From NCBI RefSeq assembly GCF_013911085.1, contig NZ_JACERN010000039.1, forward strand, positions 62,001 to 126,000: a DNA stretch of 64,000 nt, read 5' to 3'. The first letter of the stretch is position 1, and each line of letters starts with the position of its first letter. Origin of the DNA: Aquitalea aquatica (GTDB lineage Bacteria; Pseudomonadota; Gammaproteobacteria; Burkholderiales; Chromobacteriaceae). The position numbers were made by a program, and so were the translations under genes. This document shows, one piece after another, positions 9,534-18,040 of the stretch. The notes beneath the pieces were generated by a model that saw only the letters and a list, made by a program, of their open reading frames with translations, did not search any database and had not been told where the DNA came from.

Positions 9534-10346
9534 CTAAACCAGCTGCAGGCGGCCGCCTTCGTTCTTCAGGTGCGGGATCAGTGCATCGTCCTGATGTACG
9601 GCCAGCACATTGACGCCGGCCGAATACAGCTGGTAGCCCAGCGCTTCTAGCCAGGGGCGGATTACCGTCATGTCGGACTTGATGATTTCCATGAAAATCA
9701 GCGGCCGGCAGCGGCGGATGGACTGCTCCGCGCCTTGCAGCACCTGATCCTCCATGCCTTCTACGTCGATCTTGATGAAGTCGATGCGCTGCAAGCCCAG
9801 TGAGTCCAGGCTGACCAGATCGATGCGGATGGTGCGGTGCTGGTAGTCCAGTGCCTGGCCGATGAATTCATTGCTGGCGGATTGCTGCAACTCCACGCTG
9901 CCGAAGGAGCCAGGGCGCAGGTAGTCCGGTTCGGGGATGTCGATCTGCCCGCAGCTGGCCCCCACCGCCGAGTTGAGCGCATTGACGTTCAGGCAGTTGT
10001 TGAGAGCGATATTGCCGCACAGGGCGTAGTAGATTTTTTCCTGCGCCTCAAAGGCAACGACATGGCCCCAGGTGTACATGAAACGGGCCATTTCGATGGT
10101 GTGCACACCGATATTGGCACCGCAGTCGATGGCCAGCACGCCTTCGCCCCGGTCGCGCAGGCAGCTGGCCAGCAAGGCCAGCACGAAGTCCACTTCTTCC
10201 TGTTCGTAGCCGCTTTGCGTCATCAACTGGTAGCCGACACCATAGGATTCGCCGTCGGAAGGGGCGAAGTCGTTACGGTTGACGATCATGCTGCCGTGAT
10301 TGGTGGACAGCAACATGAAGGGAGCGGGGCGCGGAATGTTTTTCAT
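9534..10346 (-). CDS. FkbM family methyltransferase
   Basis: This 270-residue protein carries a SAM-binding motif I (AIDCGANIGVHT, about residues 93-104), a following acidic VVAFEAQEK strand, and the FkbM signature FIKIDVEGME near residue 195. FkbM enzymes O-methylate sugars, polyketides or other small molecules; the target here is unknown. There is no glycan or polyketide cluster nearby, so its role cannot be read from context. It is the last of four minus-strand genes and lies 60 bases from the TMEM175 gene, so co-transcription is possible but not shown. Confidence 0.82.
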   Translation of the reverse strand: MKNIPRPAPFMLLSTNHGSMIVNRNDFAPSDGESYGVGYQLMTQSGYEQEEVDFVLALLASCLRDRGEGVLAIDCGANIGVHTIEMARFMYTWGHVVAFEAQEKIYYALCGNIALNNCLNVNALNSAVGASCGQIDIPEPDYLRPGSFGSVELQQSASNEFIGQALDYQHRTIRIDLVSLDSLGLQRIDFIKIDVEGMEDQVLQGAEQSIRRCRPLIFMEIIKSDMTVIRPWLEALGYQLYSAGVNVLAVHQDDALIPHLKNEGGRLQLV

Positions 10347-10406
10347 GGCCAGGGTCTGTCAGAAGAGATAGCGGCGATTATGCCGTACTGTGCCGGTGAT
10401 GACAGA

Positions 10407-10988
10407 TCAATGTTGTGCCCGGCTTGCCTGTTCCATGCGCTGGTCAGGCACCAGCCACCACAGCGCCAGCAGGCCGTAGACGGCAGCCCCCAGCCAGCTT
10501 TGGTAAAACGATAGCCCGATGCCGGCCAGGTAGAACCAGGGCGACAGCCTGCCTTTCAGGTCGCGGCCCAGGGCCCGGGTCATGACTTCGCGGTTGCCTG
10601 GCACGCACAGCAGGGTGCGCTGCATCAGATACCAGGCCAACGCGGACATCAGCAGCACCACGCCGTACAGGGCCACCGGCAGCGCAGCCATATGATTTTC
10701 CCCCATCCAGCCGGTGACGAATGGCAGCAGCGACAGCCAGAACAACAGGTGCAGATTGGCCCATAGCACGCGTCCGTCCACCTGACGCACCACGTGGTAG
10801 AAATGGTGGTGATTGTTCCAGTAGATGCCGACATAGACAAAGCTCAGCACATAGCTGAGGAAGACCGGCCACAAGGCGGTCAATGCCGCCAGGCTGGTGT
10901 CGTGCGGGACTTTCAATTCCAGCACCATGATGGTGATGATGATGGCGATCACACCATCGCTGAAGGCTTCCAGGCGGTTTTTGCCCAT
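10407..10988 (-). CDS. TMEM175-like (DUF1211) potassium channel
   Basis: The 193-residue protein begins MGKNRLEAFSDGVIAI, the FSD signature of TMEM175/DUF1211 proteins, followed by about five more hydrophobic helices. Bacterial members have one six-helix unit per chain and form tetrameric, weakly selective K+ channels in the inner membrane. It follows the sensor kinase gene with a 17-base gap, so the two are probably co-transcribed. That pairing is unusual enough to note, but no functional link is shown by sequence. Confidence 0.85.
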   Translation of the reverse strand: MGKNRLEAFSDGVIAIIITIMVLELKVPHDTSLAALTALWPVFLSYVLSFVYVGIYWNNHHHFYHVVRQVDGRVLWANLHLLFWLSLLPFVTGWMGENHMAALPVALYGVVLLMSALAWYLMQRTLLCVPGNREVMTRALGRDLKGRLSPWFYLAGIGLSFYQSWLGAAVYGLLALWWLVPDQRMEQASRAQH

Positions 10989-11005
10989 GGTGGCTCCCTA
11001 GTGGT

Positions 11006-12019
11006 TCAGTGCAGCAGTGCAGATTGTTGCTGGGGGGACAAGGGGCGATAGGGCAGGCGCACCAGGGTGTGGTACCGGCCGTCGGCGGCGGCCACCTGCA
11101 AGGAGGCCTCGGCATCGTAAAACAGCTCCAGCCGTTCGCGCAGATTGTCCAGCGCCATGCGGTTGCCACGATGCGGCTCACCCTGCCCGGTCAGCGGGTT
11201 ACTGACGCTCAGCAACAGCTGGCCGCTTTTGAGCTGGGCGCGGATGCGGATCTCGCCGCCAGCGCCGCAGCGCTCCACGCCATGGTGCACGGCGTTTTCC
11301 ACCAGCGGTTGCAACAGCAGCGGCGGCAGGCTGGCATCCAGGGCTGCCTGTATATCCCATACCACGTTCAGGCGCTGGCCCAAGCGTTCGCTTTCGATGG
11401 CCAGATACATCTTGGCCAGCTCGATTTCCCGTTCCAGGCTGGAGGTATGGCCGGGGTCGGCCATCTGCGCGCGAAACAGGTCGGCCAGGTTTTCCAGCAC
11501 CATTTCCGCCTTTTCCGGCCGCGAGCGGATCAGGGCGATGGCGGCATTCAGGCTGTTGAACAGGAAGTGCGGGCGGATGCGCGCCTGTAGTGCCGCCAGC
11601 CGGGCCTCGCCCAGTGCCGGCGATAGTGCACGCTGGCGCAGGCTGAAGTAATGCAGCAGCAAGATCGCCAGCAGGCCGGCCAATAGCGGGCGCTCCAGCC
11701 GTGGTAATTCCAGCGGATTGAGCAGGCGCTCCTGCACCAGTACGCACAGCATGCACAGGGCCACCACCAGCCAGCTGCCGCGCTGCTGCCGGGCCAGCCA
11801 GGGTGACAGCAGGCCGAGCAGGCCCAGGCTCAGTAGCAGTGATGGCTCCACCCAGCTGGCCCGGCTCAGGATGCGCAGGGTTAGCGTATCGCCGTCCGGC
11901 AGGAAAACGGCACTGCATAACAGCAGCAGATTGAGTGACAGCAGGATGCGCAGCATCACCCCCAGATTGCGGAAATCAGGGATGGCAAAGGCCGGGTGTT
12001 GTCGCAGAGGCTGGCGCAT
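11006..12019 (-). CDS. AlgZ/LytS-type sensor histidine kinase
   Basis: I use ATG 12019 (MRQPLRQH); the frame is open to a TTG at 12079. The 337-residue protein has four or so N-terminal membrane helices. A His_kinase domain of the LytS/AlgZ type follows, with the phospho-acceptor in IRPHFLFNSLNA, and then a HATPase region with the N-box LQPLVENAVHHG. Such kinases normally signal to a LytTR response regulator encoded next door, as AlgZ-AlgR do. No LytTR gene is present anywhere in this window, so the partner must be elsewhere or lost. The gene lies between the EamA and TMEM175 genes. Confidence 0.88.
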   Translation of the reverse strand: MRQPLRQHPAFAIPDFRNLGVMLRILLSLNLLLLCSAVFLPDGDTLTLRILSRASWVEPSLLLSLGLLGLLSPWLARQQRGSWLVVALCMLCVLVQERLLNPLELPRLERPLLAGLLAILLLHYFSLRQRALSPALGEARLAALQARIRPHFLFNSLNAAIALIRSRPEKAEMVLENLADLFRAQMADPGHTSSLEREIELAKMYLAIESERLGQRLNVVWDIQAALDASLPPLLLQPLVENAVHHGVERCGAGGEIRIRAQLKSGQLLLSVSNPLTGQGEPHRGNRMALDNLRERLELFYDAEASLQVAAADGRYHTLVRLPYRPLSPQQQSALLH

Positions 12020-12094
12020 GGGGTCGGGGGCAAGGGACAGGTAGCTCAATGATAGCAAGCCCCCGTCCGGCCCGGCCAATCAGCGCGGCGGCAT

Positions 12095-13000
12095 TCAGGC
12101 GGTGACTGCTTGCCATCTGCCCGGCCGCACCGCCCACAGGCTGGCTGCCACCATCAGCAAACCGCCCAGCCAGCTGCTGACGCTCAGCGTCTCGCCCAGC
12201 CACAGCACGGCGAACAGGGCACCGAATACCGGCTCGCTGCCGGTGAGCAAGGCCACCCGGGTGGCACTGCTGTGGCGCAGCGCATAGTTCATGGCGAAAA
12301 AGGCGAACAGGGTGCAGCACAACACCAGGAACAAGATATCCCCCCAGAACGCTGCCTGTTTTGGCAGGGTGGGCAAACCACCGTTCAGGCTGGCCAGCAG
12401 CAGGCAGCCCAGGCAGATCAGCAGCCCTTGCAGGCCGGTCAGTGCCAGCGTGGCCACCGGCCGGTCTGCAGTCAGCTTGCGGGTGAGGCTGGTAACGACT
12501 GCACGCAGAACCGCGGCCAGCAGGATCAGCAGATCGCCGCTGTTCAGCTGCAAATGAGTAGCACCGCTCAGCAGCCAGGCACCGCAGAGTGCAGCTGCCG
12601 CCGCCAGCAGCGCATCGCGCCCCGGCTGTTGCCCCAGCAACAGCCATTCGGCAAAAGGCGTCAGCACCAGGCATAGGCTGATCAGAAAGGCGGCATTGGC
12701 CGCCGTGGTATGGGCGATGCCATAGGTCTCACACAGGAAAATCGCCAGCAGGCCCAGCCCCAGCGGCAGGGCCGCGCCCAGGGTGGCGCGACGGACGGCA
12801 GGGTCGGCCAGAGCGCGCTGGGCTGGCAACAGCAGCAGGAAGCTCAGGCCGAAGCGCAGCGCCAGTACACCCAGCACCGGATAAAACTGCAGCGCCTCCT
12901 TGGCCAGCCCGTAACTGCTGCCCCATACCATGGCGACCAGCAGCAGCAACAGGTCGGGCAGGCCGGGGTAACGTTGATGCAAGGGGTGGCGGCTGTGCAT
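12095..13000 (-). CDS. EamA family (DMT) exporter
   Basis: The protein has 301 residues with about ten hydrophobic segments arranged as two EamA repeats (first about 15-145, second about 155-290), ending in a basic tail. Family members export amino acids, metabolites or drugs across the inner membrane; the substrate cannot be told. The gene is divergent from a LysR-type regulator with a 90-base spacer, the classic layout of a regulator controlling its neighbour. Confidence 0.88.
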   Translation of the reverse strand: MHSRHPLHQRYPGLPDLLLLLVAMVWGSSYGLAKEALQFYPVLGVLALRFGLSFLLLLPAQRALADPAVRRATLGAALPLGLGLLAIFLCETYGIAHTTAANAAFLISLCLVLTPFAEWLLLGQQPGRDALLAAAAALCGAWLLSGATHLQLNSGDLLILLAAVLRAVVTSLTRKLTADRPVATLALTGLQGLLICLGCLLLASLNGGLPTLPKQAAFWGDILFLVLCCTLFAFFAMNYALRHSSATRVALLTGSEPVFGALFAVLWLGETLSVSSWLGGLLMVAASLWAVRPGRWQAVTA

Positions 13001-13090
13001 GGCGGGCTTTCATTGTCGGGTCAGTGCGTTCATTATTATTATTTGCTCATGGCTTGATAATCGCTGTTGTCGGAACAGGAGTTGTGCGTA

Positions 13091-14014
13091 ATGGGAACAA
13101 ATAGCTTGATAGCCATGCTGCCGGACATGGCGGTATTTGTGCTGGTGGTGGAGCGTGGCAGTTTTTCGGCGGCGGCACGGCAACTGGGCATGACGCCATC
13201 GGCGCTCAGCCGCCAGGTAGCACGGCTGGAGGCAGCGCTGGGGGTGCGCTTGCTGGAGCGCACTACCCGCCAGTTGCGGCTGACCGATGCCGGGCAGGCC
13301 ACGCTGGCACGCTGTCGCAGCATGCTGGATGCCGCCGACGAAGCGGTGCAACTGGCCCAGCAACAACATGCCCGGCCGCAGGGCCGGGTGCGTATCAGCA
13401 TGCCCAAGGCCTTTGGCCGCTTTGTGGTGGCACCGCTGATGCCGGCCTTCCTCGCCAGTTATCCACAGGTGGATGTGGAGCTGTTCATCAGCGACCGCGA
13501 TGTCGACCCATTGGCCGAGGGGCTGGACCTGACCGTGCGGGTGACCGACACCCCGCCGCCGGGCATGGCCGGGCGGCCCTTGCTGCCGGTGCGCCAGTTG
13601 CTGTGTGCCTCGCCGCAGTATCTGGCTACACATGGCCGGCCGGCTCACCCACGCGATCTGACCCAGCACCTGTGTCTGTACCTGGCCGAGCATGAGGCCG
13701 ACAAGCGCTGGCAGCTGCGCCGTGGCAACGAACAGCTGACGGTGGCGGTGAGTGGCCGCTATGCCACCAATCACAGCGAACTGCGGCTGCAAGGCGTGCT
13801 GGCCCACCTGGGCATTGCACCCTTGCCGCACTTTACCGCGCAGGCCGCGCTGGCGGCGGGGCAGGTGGAAACCGTGCTGGACGATTGGGAGTTCACCACC
13901 GCCTATCGCGGCATGGCCTGGCTGCTGTATCCGCCCAATCGCTATCTGGCGCCCAAGGTGCGCGTGCTGATTGACTATCTGGCTGACAAGCTGGGCGCGA
14001 AAACGTCGCCATGA
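13091..14014 (+). CDS. LysR family transcriptional regulator
   Basis: Start ATG 13091 is preceded by AGGAG at nine bases, giving 307 residues. A winged helix-turn-helix (MAVFVLVVERGSFSAAARQLGMT, then SALSRQVARLEAALG) occupies residues 12-70, followed by the usual effector-binding domain starting at about 95 (RVRISMPKAFGR). The likely target is the divergent EamA exporter. The spacer contains ATTAT-N14-ATAAT (13036-13059), a loose dyad that could be a LysR site, though AT-rich repeats make this uncertain. The inducer is unknown. Confidence 0.88.
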   Translation: MGTNSLIAMLPDMAVFVLVVERGSFSAAARQLGMTPSALSRQVARLEAALGVRLLERTTRQLRLTDAGQATLARCRSMLDAADEAVQLAQQQHARPQGRVRISMPKAFGRFVVAPLMPAFLASYPQVDVELFISDRDVDPLAEGLDLTVRVTDTPPPGMAGRPLLPVRQLLCASPQYLATHGRPAHPRDLTQHLCLYLAEHEADKRWQLRRGNEQLTVAVSGRYATNHSELRLQGVLAHLGIAPLPHFTAQAALAAGQVETVLDDWEFTTAYRGMAWLLYPPNRYLAPKVRVLIDYLADKLGAKTSP

Positions 14015-14128
14015 CACGGTAATGCCACAGCCGGGCAAGACCCGACTCGCCCTGAGGGGAGGCTTTCCCTATAATTGCCGCTGCTGCCTTGGGGTAGCCC
14101 AGAACAATCACCGCAGGGAATCATCGAG

Positions 14129-15511
14129 ATGCAAGAAAGCCATGCCTGGTCCGGTCGCTTCAGCGAACCGGTTTCCGAACTCGTCAAGAAATACACCGCC
14201 TCGATCGACTTCGACAAACGTCTGGCCGAATTCGACATCGAAGGCTCGCTGGCGCACGCCGCCATGCTGAACAAGGCGGGTGTGCTGTCCGATGACGACG
14301 TGGCGGCAATCCGACGCGGCATGGCTGAAATCCTGGACGATATCCGCGCCGGCCGGCTGGAGTGGAGCGTGGATCTGGAAGACGTGCACATGAATGTGGA
14401 ACGTCGCCTTACCGACAAGATTGGCGATGCCGGCAAACGCCTGCACACCGGCCGTTCGCGTAATGACCAGGTGGCCACCGACATTCGCCTGTGGCTGCGC
14501 GCGCAGATCGACGCCATCGTCGGCTTCATCGCCGAGCTGCAAACCAGCTTGCTGGAACTGGCGGAAAAGCATGCTGACACCGTGATGCCGGGCTTCACCC
14601 ACCTGCAAGTAGCCCAGCCGGTGACCTTTGGCCACCACATGCTGGCCTATGTGGAAATGCTGGCACGCGACGCCGAGCGCATGAGCGACTGCCGCAAGCG
14701 CGTCAATCGCCTGCCGCTGGGCGCTGCCGCACTGGCCGGCACTACCTTCCCCATCGACCGCCATTACACAGCCCAGCTGCTGGGTTTTGACGATGTGTGC
14801 CACAACTCGCTGGACGCCGTGTCCGACCGTGACTTTGCCATCGAATTCACCGCCGCCGCCAGCCTGGTGATGGTGCACCTGAGCCGCCTGTCGGAAGAGC
14901 TGATCCTGTGGATGAGCCCGCGTGTCGGCTTCATCGACATCGCCGACCGCTTCTGCACCGGCAGCTCCATCATGCCGCAGAAGAAAAACCCGGACGTGCC
15001 AGAACTGGTACGTGGCAAATCCGGCCGCGTGGTAGGCCACCTGATTGCGCTGGTCACCCTGATGAAGGCGCAGCCGCTGGCTTACAACAAGGACAATCAG
15101 GAAGACAAGGAACCCTTGTTCGACACCGTGGACACGCTGATCGACACCCTGCGCATCTACGCTGACATGATGCGTGGCGTCACCGTGAAGCCGGAAGCCA
15201 TGCGCGCCGCCGTGCTGCAGGGCTTTGCCACTGCCACCGACCTGGCCGACTACCTGGTGAAGAAGGGCCTGCCCTTCCGCGACAGCCACGAAGTGGTGGC
15301 CCTGAGCGTGCGCTATGCCGAAGGCCGTGGTGTGGATCTGGCCGATCTGTCGCTGGACGAACTCAAACAGTTCAGCCAGCTGATCGAGCAGGACATCTAC
15401 CAGGTGCTGACGCCAGAAGGCAGCCTGGCCCAGCGCGACCATGTTGGCGGTACTGCGCCTAATCAAGTGCGTGCCCAGATTGCCCGCCACAAGGCAAGAC
15501 TGGCCAGTTGA
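14129..15511 (+). CDS. argH: Argininosuccinate lyase
   Basis: ArgH splits argininosuccinate into arginine and fumarate, the last step of arginine synthesis. The ATG at 14129 ([11 protein letters not shown]) follows AGGGA with nine-base spacing and gives 460 residues, the normal size. Conserved segments are [41 protein letters not shown] and the family signature [12 protein letters not shown] with the catalytic Ser. It is a single-gene unit with its own terminator. In Pseudomonas aeruginosa argH lies beside algZ-algR-hemC; here the same genes are within 10 kb but separated. Confidence 0.97.
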   Translation: MQESHAWSGRFSEPVSELVKKYTASIDFDKRLAEFDIEGSLAHAAMLNKAGVLSDDDVAAIRRGMAEILDDIRAGRLEWSVDLEDVHMNVERRLTDKIGDAGKRLHTGRSRNDQVATDIRLWLRAQIDAIVGFIAELQTSLLELAEKHADTVMPGFTHLQVAQPVTFGHHMLAYVEMLARDAERMSDCRKRVNRLPLGAAALAGTTFPIDRHYTAQLLGFDDVCHNSLDAVSDRDFAIEFTAAASLVMVHLSRLSEELILWMSPRVGFIDIADRFCTGSSIMPQKKNPDVPELVRGKSGRVVGHLIALVTLMKAQPLAYNKDNQEDKEPLFDTVDTLIDTLRIYADMMRGVTVKPEAMRAAVLQGFATATDLADYLVKKGLPFRDSHEVVALSVRYAEGRGVDLADLSLDELKQFSQLIEQDIYQVLTPEGSLAQRDHVGGTAPNQVRAQIARHKARLAS

Positions 15512-15533
15512 ACAGTTAATACTGTTTAAAACC

Positions 15534-15559
15534 AAACCGCCGCTCTCGGCGGTTTTTTA
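15534..15559 (+). terminator. Rho-independent terminator of argH
   Basis: A 9-bp perfect stem (15534-15542 with 15547-15555, loop CTCT) runs into a six-T tract. It lies 22 bases after the argH stop. Confidence 0.9.
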
Positions 15560-15603
15560 TTGGCCTACAGTGGGACCTGTGATGAATTTTCAGCGGGGGT
15601 TCC

Positions 15604-17190
15604 GTGCAATTTCCTTCCATCGAGCCGCTGGGGCGCAGCCAGCGCATCCTGCTCACCATGCTGCCCGGGCTGGCCTTGTTGATGCTGGGCGGCCTGTTGA
15701 TGCTTTACCAGTTTCATGCGGGCATCCAGCACTCGTTGGAAGTCCAGCTTGCCGACAAGCTGGAAAAGATCGAGCAGATAGTGGATCAGGCCCAGCGCAC
15801 CGGCGAGAGCATGCTGCAGCAGCCCAGCCTGGACTGCCAGCTGATCTATCCGGAAATGCGCCGCCAGGCCACCGCCCAGCCCTATGTCCGTTCGATGCGG
15901 CTGATTGATCACGTTGGCAGGGTATATTGCGATTCGGTGATTGGCTGGCATGCACCTGCCTATTCGCAGGAATACCCGCGCACGGAGCGGCTGCAATTAT
16001 GGCGCGGTAACCGTTTGTCGCCCTGGCACCCCTTGCTGATGTTGTGGTTAGAGGCGAAGCGCGCTGATGTCAGCGGTATTCAGGTCGTGGTGGATAGTGA
16101 CTATCTCAAGGACCGGCTGGCGCATCTGGAGCGGGATTCCTGGTTTTATCTGCATATTGGCGACCGCTGGCTGGACGAAAACGGCAGCATGACCTTCCCA
16201 CAGGCCCGCCCTTACTGGCAGCAACGCAGTCTGGCATCCACACGTTATCCATTGGCCGTGGTCATGGATTACTCCATGCCCAAAATGCTGCTGCAACGGC
16301 TGGGCCAAGAGCCGGACCAGCTGATTTTGCTGCTGCTGTTCAGCTGCACTTTCAGCTGGGGCTTTCATCGCCTGCTGCTGCGCAGCGGTGCCCCCAGCCG
16401 CGAATTGCAACGGGCGGTGCGCCAGCAGGAGTTCATTCCTTACCTGCAGCCGCTGGTCGATACCCAACATCTGCAGTGGTGCGGGGTGGAGGTGCTGATG
16501 CGCTGGCATCATCCACTTGATGGCATGGTGCTGCCGGAGTTGTTCATCCCCTTTGCCGAGAGTACCGGCCATATCGTGGCGATGACCCGCTCACTGATGC
16601 AACAGACTGCCGCCCAGTTGGGCGCGCTCACTTTGCCGGCCGGTTTTCAGATCAGTATCAATGTCAGTGCCGCCTATGTGGCCGATGGCTCCTTGCCGGC
16701 CGACTGCGCCGCCTTTCTGTCGGCTTTCCCGCCTGGCAGCATCCGGCTTACCCTGGAGCTGACCGAGCGTGAGCTGATCACCACCGGCCCCGACACCGAT
16801 GCCCTGCTGGTGCAACTGCACGATCTGGGTGTGCGCATTGCCATCGATGATTTCGGCACCGGGCATTCCAGCTTGTCCTATTTGCAGAAAATGGATGTGG
16901 ATGAGCTGAAGATAGACCGCAGCTTTGTGGCTGGTATCGGCAGTGACAGCCTGTCGGCAGATATCCTGGACAGCATTTTGCAGCTGGCGGCCAAGCTAGG
17001 GCTGACGGTGGTGGCAGAAGGGGTGGAGTGCATGCAGCAGGAAGATTATCTGCGTCAGCACGGCGCACACCTGTTGCAAGGCTACCGCTATGCGCGGCCC
17101 ATGCCGATCAGCGAGTTCCTGCTGCGTCCCGAATGGCATAATAGGCCTTCCGAACCGCGTACCCGCGCCCATGCCGAGGTACACCCCTAA
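15604..17190 (+). CDS. Membrane EAL-domain c-di-GMP phosphodiesterase with CSS-like periplasmic sensor
   Basis: The start is GTG with GGGGG just upstream; length is 528 residues. A membrane helix (about 16-36) precedes a periplasmic region with two Cys (C78 and C109). C109 lies in YCDSV, where CSS-motif sensors have CSS. A second helix (about 240-256) leads to the EAL domain at about 265-510. Catalytic landmarks are present: E296 in EVL (a variant of EAL), N353 in INVS, the ELTERE Glu, D415-D416 in DDFGTG, K437 in LKIDRS and E472 in AEGVE. In the family a disulfide between the paired Cys restrains activity, so periplasmic redox control is a reasonable inference. It is probably an active phosphodiesterase. 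Confidence 0.87.
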   Translation: MQFPSIEPLGRSQRILLTMLPGLALLMLGGLLMLYQFHAGIQHSLEVQLADKLEKIEQIVDQAQRTGESMLQQPSLDCQLIYPEMRRQATAQPYVRSMRLIDHVGRVYCDSVIGWHAPAYSQEYPRTERLQLWRGNRLSPWHPLLMLWLEAKRADVSGIQVVVDSDYLKDRLAHLERDSWFYLHIGDRWLDENGSMTFPQARPYWQQRSLASTRYPLAVVMDYSMPKMLLQRLGQEPDQLILLLLFSCTFSWGFHRLLLRSGAPSRELQRAVRQQEFIPYLQPLVDTQHLQWCGVEVLMRWHHPLDGMVLPELFIPFAESTGHIVAMTRSLMQQTAAQLGALTLPAGFQISINVSAAYVADGSLPADCAAFLSAFPPGSIRLTLELTERELITTGPDTDALLVQLHDLGVRIAIDDFGTGHSSLSYLQKMDVDELKIDRSFVAGIGSDSLSADILDSILQLAAKLGLTVVAEGVECMQQEDYLRQHGAHLLQGYRYARPMPISEFLLRPEWHNRPSEPRTRAHAEVHP

Positions 17191-17193
17191 CTG

Positions 17194-17907
17194 ATGCAAA
17201 GCCCACACATGACTCTCCCCGTTATCGGCGTGGCCGGCGTAACCGTCCCCGGCGCCCTTGATTGCCTGTCCAAGCTGCACCAGCTTTCTGCCAGCCTGTG
17301 CGGTGGCCATCATCATCACCCGCGTTTCGTGCTCGACCAGCCAGACTTCGGCGTGGTGCATGCCGCCCAGCTACAAGAGCGCTGGGACATCGTGGAAGAC
17401 TCCATCGTCGGTTCGTTGCAGCGACTGGCGGTGGCCGGGGCGCAACTGGCGGTGATTCCGGCCAATACCGTGCATTGCCGTATCGACGGCATCCGCCAGC
17501 GCTCCCCCGTGCCGGTGCTGAGCATGCTGGATGTGGTGGCGGCCGATTGCCAGCACCGTGGTTTGCGCCGGGTGGGTGTGCTGGGCACGCGCTGGACCAT
17601 GCAGTCCCATCTTTACCGTGCGCCGTTTACCGCCGTGGGCATCGAAGAGTGCATTCCGGACCCGGCGCAGCAGGCCATGCTGCAGCAGGTGATCTTTGAC
17701 GAGCTGGTGCCCACCGGCAGGGCCAGTGCGGATGGCCTGCGCCAACTGCTGCAGGTGGTGGCTGGCTTGCGTGCTCAGGGCTGTGATGGCCTTGCCCTGG
17801 CCTGTACCGAGCTGCCGCTGGTGCTGGACGAGGCCAATTGCGGCATGCCGGCAGTGGATACCACGGCGGTACTGGCTGCAGCAGCCATGCAGGCCGCGCT
17901 CGGCTAG
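17194..17907 (+). CDS. Aspartate/glutamate racemase family protein, one catalytic Cys missing
   Basis: The 237-residue protein has the two-domain Asp/Glu racemase fold: GVAGVTVPG at the N-terminus, PANTVH at residues 89-94, GVLGTRWTM at 128-136 and ACTELPLVL from 203. In two-Cys racemases the first motif is CNT; here it is ANT with Ala90, while the second Cys (C204) is kept. E. coli YgeA also lacks the first Cys (Thr instead) and still racemises, so loss of function is not certain. The gene starts three bases after the EAL gene stop and may be co-transcribed with it. Substrate unknown. Confidence 0.82.
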   Translation: MQSPHMTLPVIGVAGVTVPGALDCLSKLHQLSASLCGGHHHHPRFVLDQPDFGVVHAAQLQERWDIVEDSIVGSLQRLAVAGAQLAVIPANTVHCRIDGIRQRSPVPVLSMLDVVAADCQHRGLRRVGVLGTRWTMQSHLYRAPFTAVGIEECIPDPAQQAMLQQVIFDELVPTGRASADGLRQLLQVVAGLRAQGCDGLALACTELPLVLDEANCGMPAVDTTAVLAAAAMQAALG

Positions 17908-18001
17908 TGTGGCCGCGTGTTGTACGAATACGGCTTTCGCCAAAGGCTTGTGGCGGGTCAAGGGCGGATTGGTGCAAGCATTTGCCCTTTGACCGAAAAA
18001 T

Positions 18002-18019
18002 ATGTTAGTAACTAAACAT
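18002..18019. promoter_or_regulatory. Putative GlpR-type operator
   Basis: An 18-bp dyad, ATGTT-N8-AACAT, lies 21 bp upstream of the start of the DeoR/GlpR regulator. The E. coli GlpR consensus has the same half-sites and spacing. It may serve for autoregulation; this is inference from one site. Confidence 0.45.
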
Positions 18020-18040
18020 GATTTTCGGAATCGAATCCCT

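Noticed and set aside
13031-13061. ATT repeats before the LysR gene as a microsatellite or phase-variable tract
   Set aside because: Only three to four imperfect units are present; too short to expect slippage.
14108-15535. 475-codon minus frame over argH
   Set aside because: It is antisense to argH, which carries the [11 protein letters not shown] signature.
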